Assembly: GCF_963678635.1 (NCBI RefSeq)
Contig: NC_087066.1
Coordinates: forward strand, 51,085,581-51,149,580
Length of the DNA: 64,000 nt
Source of the DNA: Symsagittifera roscoffensis
Lineage: Eukaryota > Xenacoelomorpha > Acoela > Convolutidae
Direction of reading: 5' to 3'
Part shown: piece after piece, positions 12,471 through 24,404 of the stretch
Layout of the letters: every line of letters begins with the position of its first letter
How positions within the stretch are numbered: the stretch's first letter is position 1
Position numbers and translations under genes: made by a program
Notes under the pieces: model-generated
What the model was told of the DNA's origin: nothing
Database searches by the model: none
What the model saw: the letters and a program-made list of their open reading frames with translations, nothing else

Positions 12471-13032
12471 GTACGAGGATTTATGGGAAGAAAAATGACC
12501 CCCCCCCCCTATAAGATATAAAAAATATCAATTTTGCGGTACCAACACTGATTTCGCGAAATTGTTTAATTGGACAAAAAAAATTTGTAAATTTTTAATC
12601 ACACCGTATACCAATTCTCATGGAAAATTGGATTTATAAAAAAGTACAAAAAAACTGTAATTAAATTGCTGTAATAATGTAAATTGAAACTGTAAAACAA
12701 TTGAGGGTAGAGGAAGCGGGCTTTGAGTGGTGAAAATGTTAGAAGAGGTTTCGAAGCAATTCTTAAACGGTTCAACCAGCCACAAAAGGAGGTCTTAAAA
12801 TAGTACCAAAGGGGGACCCTTTGGGTAGTCAGTGGGTCGAATCCCTGAGAAGATGGAAAAAGCCGTCCGCCCCATCACCCCCCCCCCCCTAACACAGATG
12901 GTAACTTTTCAGCCCTCTTGACAAAAACTTCAAATTGTTTTGTTGGATCCGGAAAACTAAAAATAATTTATTTCAACCTTCGGTCTGATGGTTGATAGGC
13001 AGTTCCAATTCCTTTGCGCTATATGTGTGACC
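12471..13032. repeat. Intron 3, left part: dispersed repeat and C-runs
   Basis: Intronic sequence with no coding signal. About 12780-12895 is a copy of the dispersed family described at 36040: GGGGGACCCTTTGGGTAGTC, then GTGGGTCGAATCC, ending in a run of about 12 C. Another C-run lies at 12501-12510. The host flank of the LTR element ends with the target duplication TAAA at 13033-13036. Confidence 0.5.
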
Positions 13033-13036
13033 TAAA

Positions 13037-13446
13037 TGGAACCTGATCTAAACTACATTTTATGATTGGATAAATTAGATATTTTACCAATGTAAAGTAT
13101 TTAATATTAACCAATCATGATCCATCAAACTAACAACCCACTTATTTGTAAGTGCTGGAATTACTTGTAATTTCAGCACCAGAGAGATTTGAATTTAACT
13201 TAGAAGTTAGTTGAACTCTCCCGAGTACTTCAGCAGCCGCAATAAACCAGTATACCCTAGATCTATTGAGCCTAGCAGAGACTAGTTAAACAACCTGAGA
13301 CTAGATAGTATAAGAGTAAGATTAGGATCGGTATTAGACTAAGAAGTTGCACGAATCTATCCGGCCGAAAATAAGATAGCGTGACGAGCAGACGGTGTAC
13401 CCTATCCGAAATTACTCTATGAGTTATACCCTTCGGTCATAACTCA
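13037..13446 (+). repeat. 5' LTR
   Basis: A 410-bp LTR with TG/CA ends. A polyadenylation signal AATAAA at 13241-13246 is repeated at the same place in the 3' LTR, as expected for the R region. The LTR should act as promoter in this copy. I see no single convincing TATA box. Confidence 0.93.
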
Positions 13447-14696
13447 TCTGGTGCGACCATAAGTCTCGAACAAGACCTTAATAGCTTAGAATTAACCAAT
13501 AATAGATTAGAATTTAGACAAAACATTTACAAAATGTTATACGACAATAATTTAATCGAAATGTCTCTACGACTCAATAGATCAGAGCCAATATTCCGAA
13601 CGATAACAGAACTACCCGGAATTGGAAGAAGACCTCGAACCAGAGACGACATACGACAAAGCAGAAACTTACCATATAGTTATATGATAGTTCGGCAAAA
13701 GCCAGAACAAACTTATGTATTTAGAATACTACTAGCAATGAATTTAGATTTTCATTTGCAAACATAAAATTTTGAAGTCAATCTTCAAAATCATTTCAGG
13801 CGCTAAACAAAATTATTAATATACAATAACGATTGATAAAAAGATCTCAGATCGTTTTCCTAAATTCTGCAGTAATATACAAAACATGTTTGAAAAATAT
13901 TTATTGAAAAATCAAAATAAAAATTAGTAGCATGACAATAAATGGTTAGTAATTATAAATCATCCTGTTGTTCCAGCTTCATCACCTAAACATAACAGCA
14001 TTCATAAGCTCACTAATATCATAAAAACACTAAATCTTTTCTTTACACAAATTTAAATCATTTTAAACTTAAATTCACTTAATTTTAAAATCAGATCATC
14101 AAGGCTTATCCTTGGATCTTAAATCATTTTCTATTTAATTAAATTTAAAACTTGATCATCAAGGCCTATCCTTGGATCAAAAAGAACAACTTTGTTCTCC
14201 CCCACCCACTTAACTAGTGTCTAACGACCTCAAACGTCGATTCACTATCCAACCCTTTCTAAAAACCCAGGACTAATAGAAATTTTTGAACAAAACTAAT
14301 CATTCAAATTAGGATAAACAGTGAAGAACTTCGGTTATTCATCCTTCACTTGATCCCCCCTCTTACCAGACCCAGGATAAATCTTAGACTTAGTAAGTTT
14401 AAAATAGTATCTAACGAACTACTCGCGTTCTAATTATACCTGAACCTTGTGGATCGATTTACTATTCTCCAACCCTGAACACAATCACTACCCTTAAGTA
14501 AGATTAAGTAAGTTAACACCTTAGCTTATACTAGCCACGAGAAAGTATAAAATCATTCTTCGGAATTGATATACTTTTCTCCCCAACCCTGAACAAATAG
14601 ACCCAGGTTAGGCTAACAAAAAAAAATCGTAAGGACTAACAGTTTAAGCAAATAGAAATCATTTAACAACCTTTTGCACCCGTCATCCTAAACCTT
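13447..14696 (+). other. Long (1.25-kb) leader of the LTR element with repeats and hairpins
   Basis: This non-coding leader lies between the PBS and the first long ORF. A 77-codon ATG frame at 13534-13767 could be an upstream ORF; it has no known domain. Two copies of a hairpin with arms CAAGG and CCTTG between GATC words lie at about 14095-14120 and 14153-14179. Three or four degenerate copies of a block ending CCAACCCTGAAC or CCCAGG occur at about 14235-14275, 14450-14475 and 14560-14610. The paired structures are reasonable candidates for packaging or dimerisation signals, by analogy only. Confidence 0.5.
13449..13472 (+). promoter_or_regulatory. Primer binding site
   Basis: Two bases after the LTR the sequence reads TGGTGCGACCATAAGTCTCG. 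It starts with TGG, the complement of a tRNA CCA end. A few bases on, TCTCGAAC complements a T-loop-like GTTCGAGA, so complementarity to a tRNA may extend past the acceptor stem. The matching tRNA would begin GCGACCA; I cannot name it. Confidence 0.7.
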
Positions 14697-15164
14697 ATGT
14701 CATTTAAAAACCTAGGAAATAAACAAACAATCGTTTTACACAATTGTGAAATAGACAACAAAAAATACGACCTTGTAATCACACCTCATACACAAACAGT
14801 TGGATACATTAGAACAAAACGACAAACATTAAAGAGAAAAATAATAACTAAACAAAGACAAATAACACGAAAAAGATTTTCAAAAAATCGAAACGCATTT
14901 TCAGAATCAGAAACCAACAGTTTAGACGAACTTTATAAACTAAAAGGATCAATAGATAAAAATTGCCCAATTCACGATCAATTATATTTCTCTGACTCAG
15001 AAACAACTTCAAATTCATCAAAAAGAGGAAAAAGAAGAATAAAAAAGCAGTATAAACACAAACCAGTACATTTATATAATTGGAATCAACCAATTAGACA
15101 CATCGATAATTACATATTAACAGTCATCACACGGAAAAATGAGCTCAACGCACACCCCAGGTGA
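14697..15164 (+). CDS. Small basic ORF upstream of gag, function unknown
   Basis: An ATG-started frame of 155 codons overlapping the start of the gag-pol frame (ATG 15139) by 26 bases in another frame. The product is strongly basic (clusters of Lys and Arg at about residues 40-65 and 108-120) with a Ser/Glu-rich stretch (about 66-105). I recognise no domain. Position, basic charge and intactness suggest a real accessory protein, possibly nucleic-acid binding. Alternatively it is an N-terminal gag extension reached by frameshifting. Typical Ty3/Gypsy elements have no such gene before gag. Confidence 0.5.
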   Translation: MSFKNLGNKQTIVLHNCEIDNKKYDLVITPHTQTVGYIRTKRQTLKRKIITKQRQITRKRFSKNRNAFSESETNSLDELYKLKGSIDKNCPIHDQLYFSDSETTSNSSKRGKRRIKKQYKHKPVHLYNWNQPIRHIDNYILTVITRKNELNAHPR

Positions 15165-18100
15165 AGAAAGTCTAGATGATAATGATATCTTCCCCTTTAT
15201 CGTAGATGCAACCACTGATAGAGGACAGCATATATTTTGCAAAAATTTACTCTTAAATTTGTTTGAACCCGGAATCAGTCCATGTAAAACAGAGTTCCCA
15301 GATGTAAAAATCAAAAGACAAATTATCGATCACTATCTAAAAGACATATGTAACTTAACACAACAATACGGAATCTACTCCATAGAATTCAACTCACCAA
15401 ATCAGAATCACAATAAATATATAATTCAAACAGACGACCTTGATTTAGAATTTTCAAAAGTATTCTCAGAATATATAAAAAGCATACAATATTATAACTC
15501 ACAAAGAGCAAACTCCATATTCACCAATGAAGTTTTTGCAATAATATATAGTAATATATCGATATTAGAAAACGAAATCCAGATACCAAATGTCTCACCG
15601 ACAGAAACATCTAAACATATAAGAGTACGACATGAAATCACACTACTCTCTAGTTTTCTAAATATAATTAAAGAAAATTTCACGAAAGATGAAGTTTCCC
15701 AACATACAAAACACGACTTACAAAAAATTTTGGCATGGTTCATAATAGATTATTTCACACATAATATTGATTTAATTTCACAAGCAAGAAAAAATTTTAC
15801 ACCCCAAAACTCAACCGATGATACTGCCATCACAGAACAATCAGACTATGTTTGGGACCCCGAATGGTCTCATCCCGCATTCATAAACTTCCCACAATCA
15901 ATCTCAAGTCAAGCAATAAGTACGATATCTTATGTAAGAGATTATGTAAGAGTAATACCATTAACCATTGATGCAACACCATTAAACTATAATACATTTT
16001 TACCCGATATGCAAAATAATTGTTTAAACTCTACAGTCATACACAATGAAAACCTCAATGGAACTAGGAATCTTACTCAACAAGATATCCAGACACCATC
16101 ACACTTCATAAATGAAGAAATCGTACGCACAACAACTACACAACAAAGTATTTCACCAATACGTCCCAACTTAACAACACCAAGAAATACAAACCCTTCA
16201 CAAACACAGGTAACCTTACAATCAACCGTTAAACCTTCGGTTGCCCCAAAATATTCACACATGGATTACCAAACATACAGACCCATGACAATACCGCCAA
16301 AAACACGCAAAACGTTCACTAGAAACAATTTTGCAGACCATAATTATAATTACACACATCCATCAAAAACAAATTATCAACCACGAAAAAATTTTAGTAA
16401 TTATACAAGATCTCGAAACTGGGATAACTCAATGGCACCACCTAATTCAGTAAATTTCCAAACAAATTTACATCCTCCACAGGATCGTAGTGAAAACTAT
16501 CCATTTTTTCAACAAAATAAAAATAAAAAACAAACATCTTATCAAATGGATTACTTATCCTCAGATGATGATTTCTTACAACCAGATATATTTGCACCCT
16601 ATAATCAAGAATATCGTGGACAAGGAATACAGAAACCACATACATATCATAGAATTTTTTCTCCACAACCAATAGATACACAAAATCAACAACCAATTCA
16701 GCATCAAAACCCAATTAATACACAATCTTTTCAACCAATTCAGCAACAAAACCCAATGATTGCAAACTCGTACCAACCAACACAAATGCAAAATGAAATA
16801 CCACTCCCATATTATCTTCAACAACACGAAATAACAAGAAATCAACTTTCAAATTTTTCTCAAATGCCAAATGCAGCAGAATCATTACAAATGACAATGA
16901 ATCCATACCTTATGGGTGGATCATCAATAACATCAAATAAACCTTTTATGGTATTCACAGGAACAGACCCTGAATATTCTGTAGAAGACTATTTAAATGC
17001 AGTAACAGCAAATTTAATTTTAAATATAGGACCCGAACCAATTAATACGCCACTACATCAAAACTGGATACATCGACGCACAGCGTTGATACAAACAACT
17101 TTAGATGGCGCAGCCCAAAAATGGTTTTCAGTATTGCCTATAGAAATAAAATCAAATTGGAAAAGGTTTACACAAGAATTTTCAAAAAAAATGTTTGACT
17201 CCGAAAGAAACAAACAACAACAAAGAGTTTTATGTAATGAAATTCGCAGATTACCAAACGAAACCATCAAGCAATTAGCAGTACGCATCGAAACACTAGT
17301 TCGAAAAGCATATTCATTAAATACACACGACTATAAAAACACAAAGATGACAGAAATCTTAATGATGACCTTAACACCGCAATTAAGAAAAATAGCAATA
17401 AAAAAGAGAGCATCCCATCCTTCTTCAATTCGAGAACCCGATTTAGATTTTCGAAAACTAGTAGACAAACTAGAACAAGCAGAAATCACAATGAAACTCG
17501 AAGAAACGGAAAATCTGAAAATACAATACGTTAACAGAATTGAAACAGCTTCCACAAATATAAACAATATACAGGAATCAGATACAGACCTCGTTGAAAA
17601 AATCACTGAAATACTCAATATTTACGAAAAACACCCAAACTTTAAAGGCAAACCATTTTTCAAAAAATGGTGTAATTATTGCCGACGATACGGACATAAT
17701 ATTTCTGAATGTAGACAAAAACAGCAAGACAATCAAAATAAACCTCAAAAATATAAAGAACCAAATAAATCATTCTATCAATACATGAAAAAAGATCAAA
17801 ATCTACCGAACAAAACTGTCTACAGCAACAACAGTTCAGGAAAACCACTCCCGAACAATACAAATTATACAAGAAATCAATCACCATATAACTCAAGTTA
17901 TAGAGGAAGATCACCAGAACGAAGAAACACGCAAAATTCATCACAAAATCACTACAATAGACCAAATAGTCGAAATAACTATTCCAGATCAAATTCAAAA
18001 ACACAACGATTTGTTTCTAGATCTAATTCCCAATCAAGAAATAATTACTATCCAAACAATCAATCACGAAATTCATCATACAATAGGAATAGAAACTACT

Positions 18101-20133
18101 CCAATAATCGGAATAGAAGTTATTCAAACAACCGAAACCAGAATTACCCGAACAATCAATCAAGGAATAATTCATATAATAGATCAAACTATAACAGACC
18201 AAATAATAATTACCAAAATAGATCGCGAAATAATTCACAAAATCGACACTCAAGTTATAATAATCGTTATAGAAATTATTCCCAATCACCACACCGGAAT
18301 AATAATAACTATAATAATTCTAATAATCGCCACAGAAGCAGTACACCTAAACATCAAAGACATATTAATCAAGTACAATCTAATCCAGAAACAACATCGT
18401 ACCCTCCAGGTATTGATGACACAGTAACTGATACGTTACAACTCAATCAAATAAACTGTGGATCATCAGATTCAGAAAGCGATGCAGAAAACACTCTCTC
18501 CATCAATATGATAAAAGTCGAAAATGACTATGAACCTGTTATATATGAACAACTTTTTTCATCACACATATATGAGAATCAATCAGAACTCCTTCACAAT
18601 TATTATATTGAACCCATCCATTCCACACCGACGACACAAAAAACTAATGAAATTAACACTACAAATCAACCCAATGAGAACGAAAAAACAAAATGCTTGA
18701 ATACAAATCACATCTATCAAAACATACAAAAAGAACAACCCAAAGAAAAAATTTGGACAATACCATTTCTTTTAGAAAGTCCAAGAAGCAAAGAATTTCA
18801 ACCACCAGATCTTGAAATTGATTTTTTAATTGATTCAGGAGCAGAATCAAATATAATAAACATTCCCACATGGAATGAAATAAAAACCTTACACCCAAAG
18901 CTAACACCTCTTGAAACCTCCAGCAAACTAGCAACAGCACAAGGATCAACATTAATAAACTACGGAAAAATTCAATTATTTCTTCTCCCCACAAGAACAA
19001 TGGAGCAAAACAAAATTTTAACCAAACCATTTAAACAAATATTCCATATCACTGATATTAAACACAATATCATTGGAATACCATTTATCTCTAAATATAT
19101 ACCAACAATCAACATCTTGAATAGTAAAATATTAATCAAAGATAAATATACAAAAACAAAAGATACATCCCTAACATTTTTTCAAAGATTAAATAAACAA
19201 CCACAATTCTTTTCAAAATTTTATCCAATATATAACCAACAAAGGAAACACCTGAAACCACTATCAGGAAAAATCTATAATTTTTCAATCAAACAAGTTC
19301 ACCAATATGATAAAAAACAAAACAATCAAAAATTTTATATGTCAGATTTTGAATTCAAACCTATTCATAAATTTTTCAAAATCACTATCTCATCAATAAA
19401 ATATTTGAAAAACTCGAATTCAGATATTATTTCCTTACATGTATACAACAATACACCTTACCAAGTAACATTACCTTTAGGACTTTTAGGCTATTGCGAA
19501 ACCAACGCTACAATATCACCAATACACGAAAAAGCATATCGTGTAAATAATATACTCCAATTACTAGATATTTGCCAATCCACCATCCTTAATGAAGAAT
19601 TATCTATAAATAATATAATAAGTAACGAAAAAGGAAATACGGATTATTTCACAAAAACCCCATATTTCAAACCGACATTCAACATAAATAACTACACAGA
19701 GAATCAACAGAAATTTTTAACAATGTTTAATTTCCAACATTCACAAATAACACAAGACGAATTTGAAAAATTAGCCAAACAGTTAATTAAATATTCATCA
19801 GTCTATGCAACATCCAAATTTGATGTTGGCAAAATCAGCTCATCACTACATCTCCCATTAAAACCAGACGCAGTTTTCAAAAAACAAAGAGCAAGTAAAG
19901 TACCAATTCATTTACACGATAAAGTGAACAGATTACTTGATATTTTAGAACAATACAATATAATCTCAACAGTAAATAAAGAAGAACAACCAAAAGGTAA
20001 CACATTTATCAACCCTGTTATCATTCTAGCCAAAGGAGAATCATTAAAAATCGTTCTCGACGCTAGATACCTCAACTCACTCATAGATGAATCAAAGTGT
20101 AATTGGCCTATTGAACCAATACAAGTTCTTTAA
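15139..20133 (+). pseudogene. gag-protease-RT (5' part) of the LTR element, frame broken inside RT
   Basis: A 1664-codon frame from ATG 15139. Residues 1 to about 590 are Gln/Asn/Pro/Thr-rich and unusually long. About 594-790 is a Retrotrans_gag-like capsid region, with FTGTDPEYSVEDYLNAV near its start. Residues 845-858 are a CCHC zinc knuckle (CNYCRRYGHNISEC). It is followed by a long Asn/Ser/Arg/Tyr-rich stretch to about 1080, presumably RNA binding. The retropepsin active site DSGAES starts at Asp1232 in the segment FLIDSGAESNII. The last 90 residues are the start of the RT domain. The frame ends at TAA 20131, but RT sequence carries on a few bases later in another frame. That marks a one-base-type indel, either genuine decay or an assembly error. 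Gag and pol share one frame, as in many Ty3/Gypsy elements. Confidence 0.85.
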
Positions 20134-20168
20134 CAAAAATAAACGGAAAAAATTTTACAACCGCAGAT

Positions 20169-22046
20169 ATGAATAGTGCATACAATCAAATGCCATTAGA
20201 TGAACAATCACGACGTTTAACACAATTTGTTATTGGAAACCAACAATACGAATTCAACCGCTTATTCTATGGAATATCCATAGGACCAGCAGCATTTTCA
20301 GCTTTTATGAGCAAAATTTTTCGACCACTGATACTCAAGAAAAACGCAATCACCTATTTAGACGATGTTTTTATGCAATCACAGACAAAAGAGGAAATGT
20401 TCAATGTTTTAGAACAATATCACCAAATACTTCAGAACGAAAATCTGAAGGCCGCCCCCGATAAATCACACTTCTTTTTGACAAGAGTTAAATTCTTAGG
20501 ACATAATATAGAAAGAAAAACAATCACTCCATTGAAATCACGTAAAGACGCTATTCAAAAACTCCAACCACCAACAAATAAAAAGAAAATCCAAGAATTC
20601 CTTGGAATGTTAAACTTTTTAAGCAAATATGTTTATAAAATGCAATTATATCTACGACCATTCTATAATATACTTAGACAACAAAATAATTTTGAATGGA
20701 ATACAGAACATCAAGCACGATTTGAAGAAATTAAAAAACTTCTAACTGAACAAATTTCAAACACAATTCCAGACTCAAATCAACCATTTTATGCAATGTG
20801 CGATGCTTCGAACTTTGGCATCGGCGCAGCATTATTACAATCACATAATGGTACAAATAAAATGAACCTCATATCAGCAAATTCTCGATTATTCACTCAA
20901 GCAGAGCTACGACTCTCAACTCTAATGAGAGAATGTACAGCCATAATATATACACTAACAGAATATGAATTTCTGATACTTGGATCAAAACATCCCACAG
21001 TTCTATTCACAGACCATAAACCAATCATCTTTCTTTTTACACAAAAGTCTAATCCAAACCACCGAGTTTATAGATTTCAATTAATTTTAATGAAATTCCC
21101 AAACTTACATATAGTTTGGACCGCAGGAAAAAATCTTGCATTACCAGACACATTAAGTCGAAATACACCACCTGAATTACTTACACGTAAAACCACAGTT
21201 GAAATACCCAAAAATATAAAATTCTACCTTGCAAAAAACGAAACATCACCCCGACTAGAATGCAAATATGCAGTAAAAACTGACGTTGAACAATCACAGA
21301 TAAACAATCTACAACACTTCCCACTTTATTTAGATTGTCAAAATAATCACTATGAAGTTGATCTACTTGGAACATCAACTTTCAAACCAATCCCATATTC
21401 ACAATGGATAAAAAATAACACCCAACAAAAAAGAATAAAACAACACCCGCCTAAAAAAGACCATTTTCCACTAATTGAAAAAGAAAATTTAACTGATAAA
21501 ATAAACTTATCAGGACCACAAACAAACGATTCAAAATACACAATAAATCAAGTTTTTGACCTCCATGACCCACTTGATACAATACCCTTATCTAAATTAG
21601 AAATTGAAAACATTTTTCTCCCCCCAACAGAAACAATTACAATTTCAACACTGAAACAATATCAAAACCTTGATCCAGTAATTCGACAACTGAAATCATG
21701 GCACAAATATAAAACTAAACCTATCAAAGCAGATTCAACTAATCTAGGAAACAAAACACTCCTCCGATATTTTCGAAAATTCAATAATACAACAATTAAC
21801 GAAAACACAGACCTTCTAGAATACAAACTAAATGAATCTACAGTTCCCTGTCTCCCTTTAAGTATGATTCTCATTGCTTTTAATATTTCACATACACAAA
21901 ATATTAAAGGACACTCTGGATCAGAGGAAACATATTCAAATTTTATACAAAACTTTTATTTCCCAAATGCACCAATTTGGATAAAAGTACTATGCAATGA
22001 CTGTATAGTATGTCAACTGAATATACCTTACCCAAATCAAAAATAA
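20169..22046 (+). pseudogene. pol, middle part: RT palm, RNase H, integrase HHCC
   Basis: 625 codons. The methionine at 20169 is internal to RT motif A (TADMNSAYNQM; the first residues lie just upstream in the same frame), so this is not a true start. YLDD follows at about residue 62 (TYLDDVFM), then the thumb region, and RNase H starting at MCDASNFGIGAALL (about residue 210) and ending near LPDTLSR. The integrase zinc-binding pair is near the end: H-x8-H in HTQNIKGHSG, and CNDCIVC. The frame is the one entered after the break at about 20131. It ends at an in-frame TAA (22044-22046), after which integrase continues in the same frame. Confidence 0.85.
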
Positions 22047-22496
22047 ATAGCACAAAAACAAGATTTTAAAGGACAAAGTTTGTACTTTAATCATCGTATC
22101 TCATTTGATACTAAAGGACCAATTTCACCCTCATCCGAAGGAAACTCCTACATTATGGTAATTGTTGACGCATTTACACATTATGTAGCACTTAACCCAG
22201 TACCACATTGTAACGCTTATTATGCTTACACAACGCTTTATGAACACTGGATAGCAAAATTCGGACTACCAGAAATTTTAGTTACAGACAACGGTACAGA
22301 ATTCATAAATAATGAAATCATCACATTATGTCATTTATATAACATTAAACACAAACCACGTACATCTCACGCACCTTGGACAAACGGCTTAGTCGAAGGT
22401 ATGAACCGTTCATTACAAGAATATCTCAGATGTATCATCAATGGCAATGATACAAGATATACCGAATGGTCAGCAGATGTAAAACTATTTCCCTGA
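22047..22496 (+). pseudogene. pol, integrase catalytic core, flanked by in-frame stops
   Basis: Same frame as the preceding pol segment, separated only by the TAA at 22044. It contains the rve-type core: first Asp in ISFDTKGPI, second Asp in LVTDNGTEF, and Glu in PWTNGLVEGMN with the usual spacing. It is cut by TGA 22494-22496, where the family commonly has a Trp, so a G-to-A change would explain it. Integrase sequence resumes immediately after in the same frame. Confidence 0.85.
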
Positions 22497-23387
22497 GCAT
22501 ATAATTCACAAATCACGACAACTTTAGGAATGTCACCATATGAAATGGTTTTTAACCAAAAGCCACGCAAACCAATAATGTTTACAGCAAACTCTCATAA
22601 AAACGCACAAGGTTATTGTCAACCAAATAAAGACTCAATTTGTTATAACCTACCATTACATACACATGATGAAGATCATTTTCATCACCCACAAATTCTT
22701 AAACTAGCCTCCGGTACACACACCGAATGGATTTTAAACAGAGATAAAAAACACAATGAAATTTACCAAAAAGTAACAAAAAAGTTGTTACAAAGGCAAA
22801 ATATTAATGAACAAATAAATTCATGCTTTACACCAGCCTCCGATTTAAAAATTGGAACATTTGTTTTAATACCCAATTTTAATACTCAAAAAGGAATTTC
22901 AAAAAAATTACAACCCCTTCGTAAAGGACCATACCAAATAATTGCAAAACCCACTGATGTCACATATAAAATTACCGACTCAGACAAAAAAGAAATCGTG
23001 CAACACCGAAATAACCTATTACCTTATTATCCAAAAGAATACGCACTCCGCGAACTAACTCAATTATATTCTTTTACAGGTTTACAAGTTATTCAAAATG
23101 ACCCACACACGGAAAATACAACGAAGGAACAAAAAGATTTTCACCTCAAAAACCAAATAACAAAATCAACCACCACAAAAAACAATACAAAAAATCTAGA
23201 TCAAAATACATCTCAAAAAGAAAGAAAAAATAGAAAAATGACAGAACAAATAATACCCCAAGAACAAATCGACAAATCAGAACATAGAGAGTCTTCACGA
23301 CTTAGAAATCAACCACGTAAAAATTATAAATTATTCATCCCACAATCTAAAATATTAAAGAAAGTTGAATTTCAAAAACAACTTTAA
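22497..23387 (+). pseudogene. pol, integrase C-terminal part
   Basis: Same frame as the core; the ATG at 22530 (in LGMSPYEMVF) is internal. It holds the end of the catalytic domain, then a helical region, then a GPY/F-like module: FVLIPNF at about residue 110, LRKGPYQIIAK and YKITD, followed by HRNNLLPYY. This is the usual C-terminal fold of Ty3/Gypsy integrases. The last about 100 residues are Lys/Thr/Asn/Gln-rich and probably disordered. There is no chromodomain. The frame closes with TAA at 23385-23387. Confidence 0.8.
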
Positions 23388-23980
23388 TTCTACATTTAAT
23401 AATCTTTGCACCTCTGAAACATTTTACACTTTCATTTTTCAAAATAACATGCTGACAAACACGCAGCGATTCTAGTTCATAATTAGCCAATAGGATTCAT
23501 CCAATCCGTCACCTTCTATAACTTTAACACAAACCAACTAGACGAAAAATATTAAACTCCAGGCATATCTATAACTATAACTCTACGACCTCCAGGTCAA
23601 AAATAAGCAAACCACTCCAACTTGACAACTAAAATAAATATCACCATAATATCATAACCCTCCCTTATCTAATAAACCAAAGATCAACAATATTTCCCCA
23701 ACCCAGACCTCAAATATCCCCCAAACAAATATGTTAAATTAGCCTAAAGTAAAAGAACGACCATTTTATTTAGCCCAAAGTATAAAAATCTCAAAAATAC
23801 CCCACATCATTTGACAAATGAAAATAAAGACAAAGAAGACCTCCCGATCACCATAAAAATTGCCCCCAACAATTTTTTACAAAACTCAACCCACTTGTCA
23901 AAAAACTAATAAATAATCCGACCACACTTGAAAATTGCCCCAAACAACAAAAAATATTCGATCACGAAGTCATTTCTTAA
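23388..23980 (+). other. Non-coding spacer between pol and accessory genes
   Basis: About 590 bases of A/C-rich sequence with no open frame of note. It probably carries signals for a spliced or subgenomic env-region RNA, but I cannot point to a donor or acceptor here with confidence. Confidence 0.4.
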
Positions 23981-24211
23981 ATGCTCTTCTATCAAACAGT
24001 CACTAAAATTATCACAAACCTCAAACAATTTTTTACGATACTTGAAACTTTCATAATATTTCTTTTTGATATCCTTGAATCTTTTCTAATAATCTTAATC
24101 ATTTTTTGTAATTTTTTTTTAATTTTCTACACTATATTCGAACTATTTCTCCAACTTTCAAAAACCCTTGTTTATATCCACAGGTACGATTTATACAACT
24201 TGTCTAAATGA
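23981..24211 (+). CDS. Small hydrophobic ORF a of the LTR element
   Basis: 76 codons from ATG 23981. Residues about 15-55 are almost all Phe, Leu and Ile (for example FIIFLFDILESFLIILIIF), enough for one or two membrane spans. The stop TGA overlaps the ATG of the next ORF in ATGA (24208-24211), the kind of junction used for termination-reinitiation. It has no known homologue that I recognise. The upstream T-rich composition could produce such a frame by chance, so its reality depends on conservation. Confidence 0.35.
   Translation: MLFYQTVTKIITNLKQFFTILETFIIFLFDILESFLIILIIFCNFFLIFYTIFELFLQLSKTLVYIHRYDLYNLSK
24181..24183 (+). promoter_or_regulatory. Candidate splice acceptor before the accessory genes
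   Basis: The sequence CCTTGTTTATATCCACAG|GTAC is pyrimidine-rich and ends in CAG 25 bases before ATG 24208. In a retrovirus-like element a subgenomic env-region mRNA would need such an acceptor. No donor could be assigned. Confidence 0.3.
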
Positions 24212-24396
24212 TACGAACTATTTTCAGTAGAACTGATATTTTTCTACTATTTGTAATTTTCATAACATTTCTATCATCCCTCATTTTGACCATATGCAAA
24301 TGTATAAAGAAAGCAATCATCACATTCGCTCTAGCAACAATCCTCCTAATTCTTTTTTTAGAAGAATACTATAATAAACATAAACTTTTTCACTAA
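24208..24396 (+). CDS. Small membrane ORF b of the LTR element
   Basis: 62 codons from ATG 24208, overlapping the previous stop by ATGA. It has two hydrophobic spans: about residues 10-29 (DIFLLFVIFITFLSSLILTI) and 36-52 (IITFALATILLILFLEE), separated by CKCIKKA. That is a plausible hairpin membrane protein with a cytosolic basic loop. It is followed eight bases later by a long frame without ATG. I do not recognise a family. Confidence 0.4.
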   Translation: MIRTIFSRTDIFLLFVIFITFLSSLILTICKCIKKAIITFALATILLILFLEEYYNKHKLFH

Positions 24397-24404
24397 AAGA
24401 ATAG

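Noticed and set aside
12828-12850. tRNA-like boxes in the dispersed repeat (AGTCAGTGGGTCGAATCC)
   Set aside because: The A- and B-like words are adjacent rather than about 30-40 bases apart, so a tRNA-derived SINE is not supported.
17660-18292. Antisense hydrophobic ORFs of 89-114 codons within gag
   Set aside because: Shadows of the Asn/Tyr/Ser-rich sense frame in a G-poor region; no start context or conservation argument.
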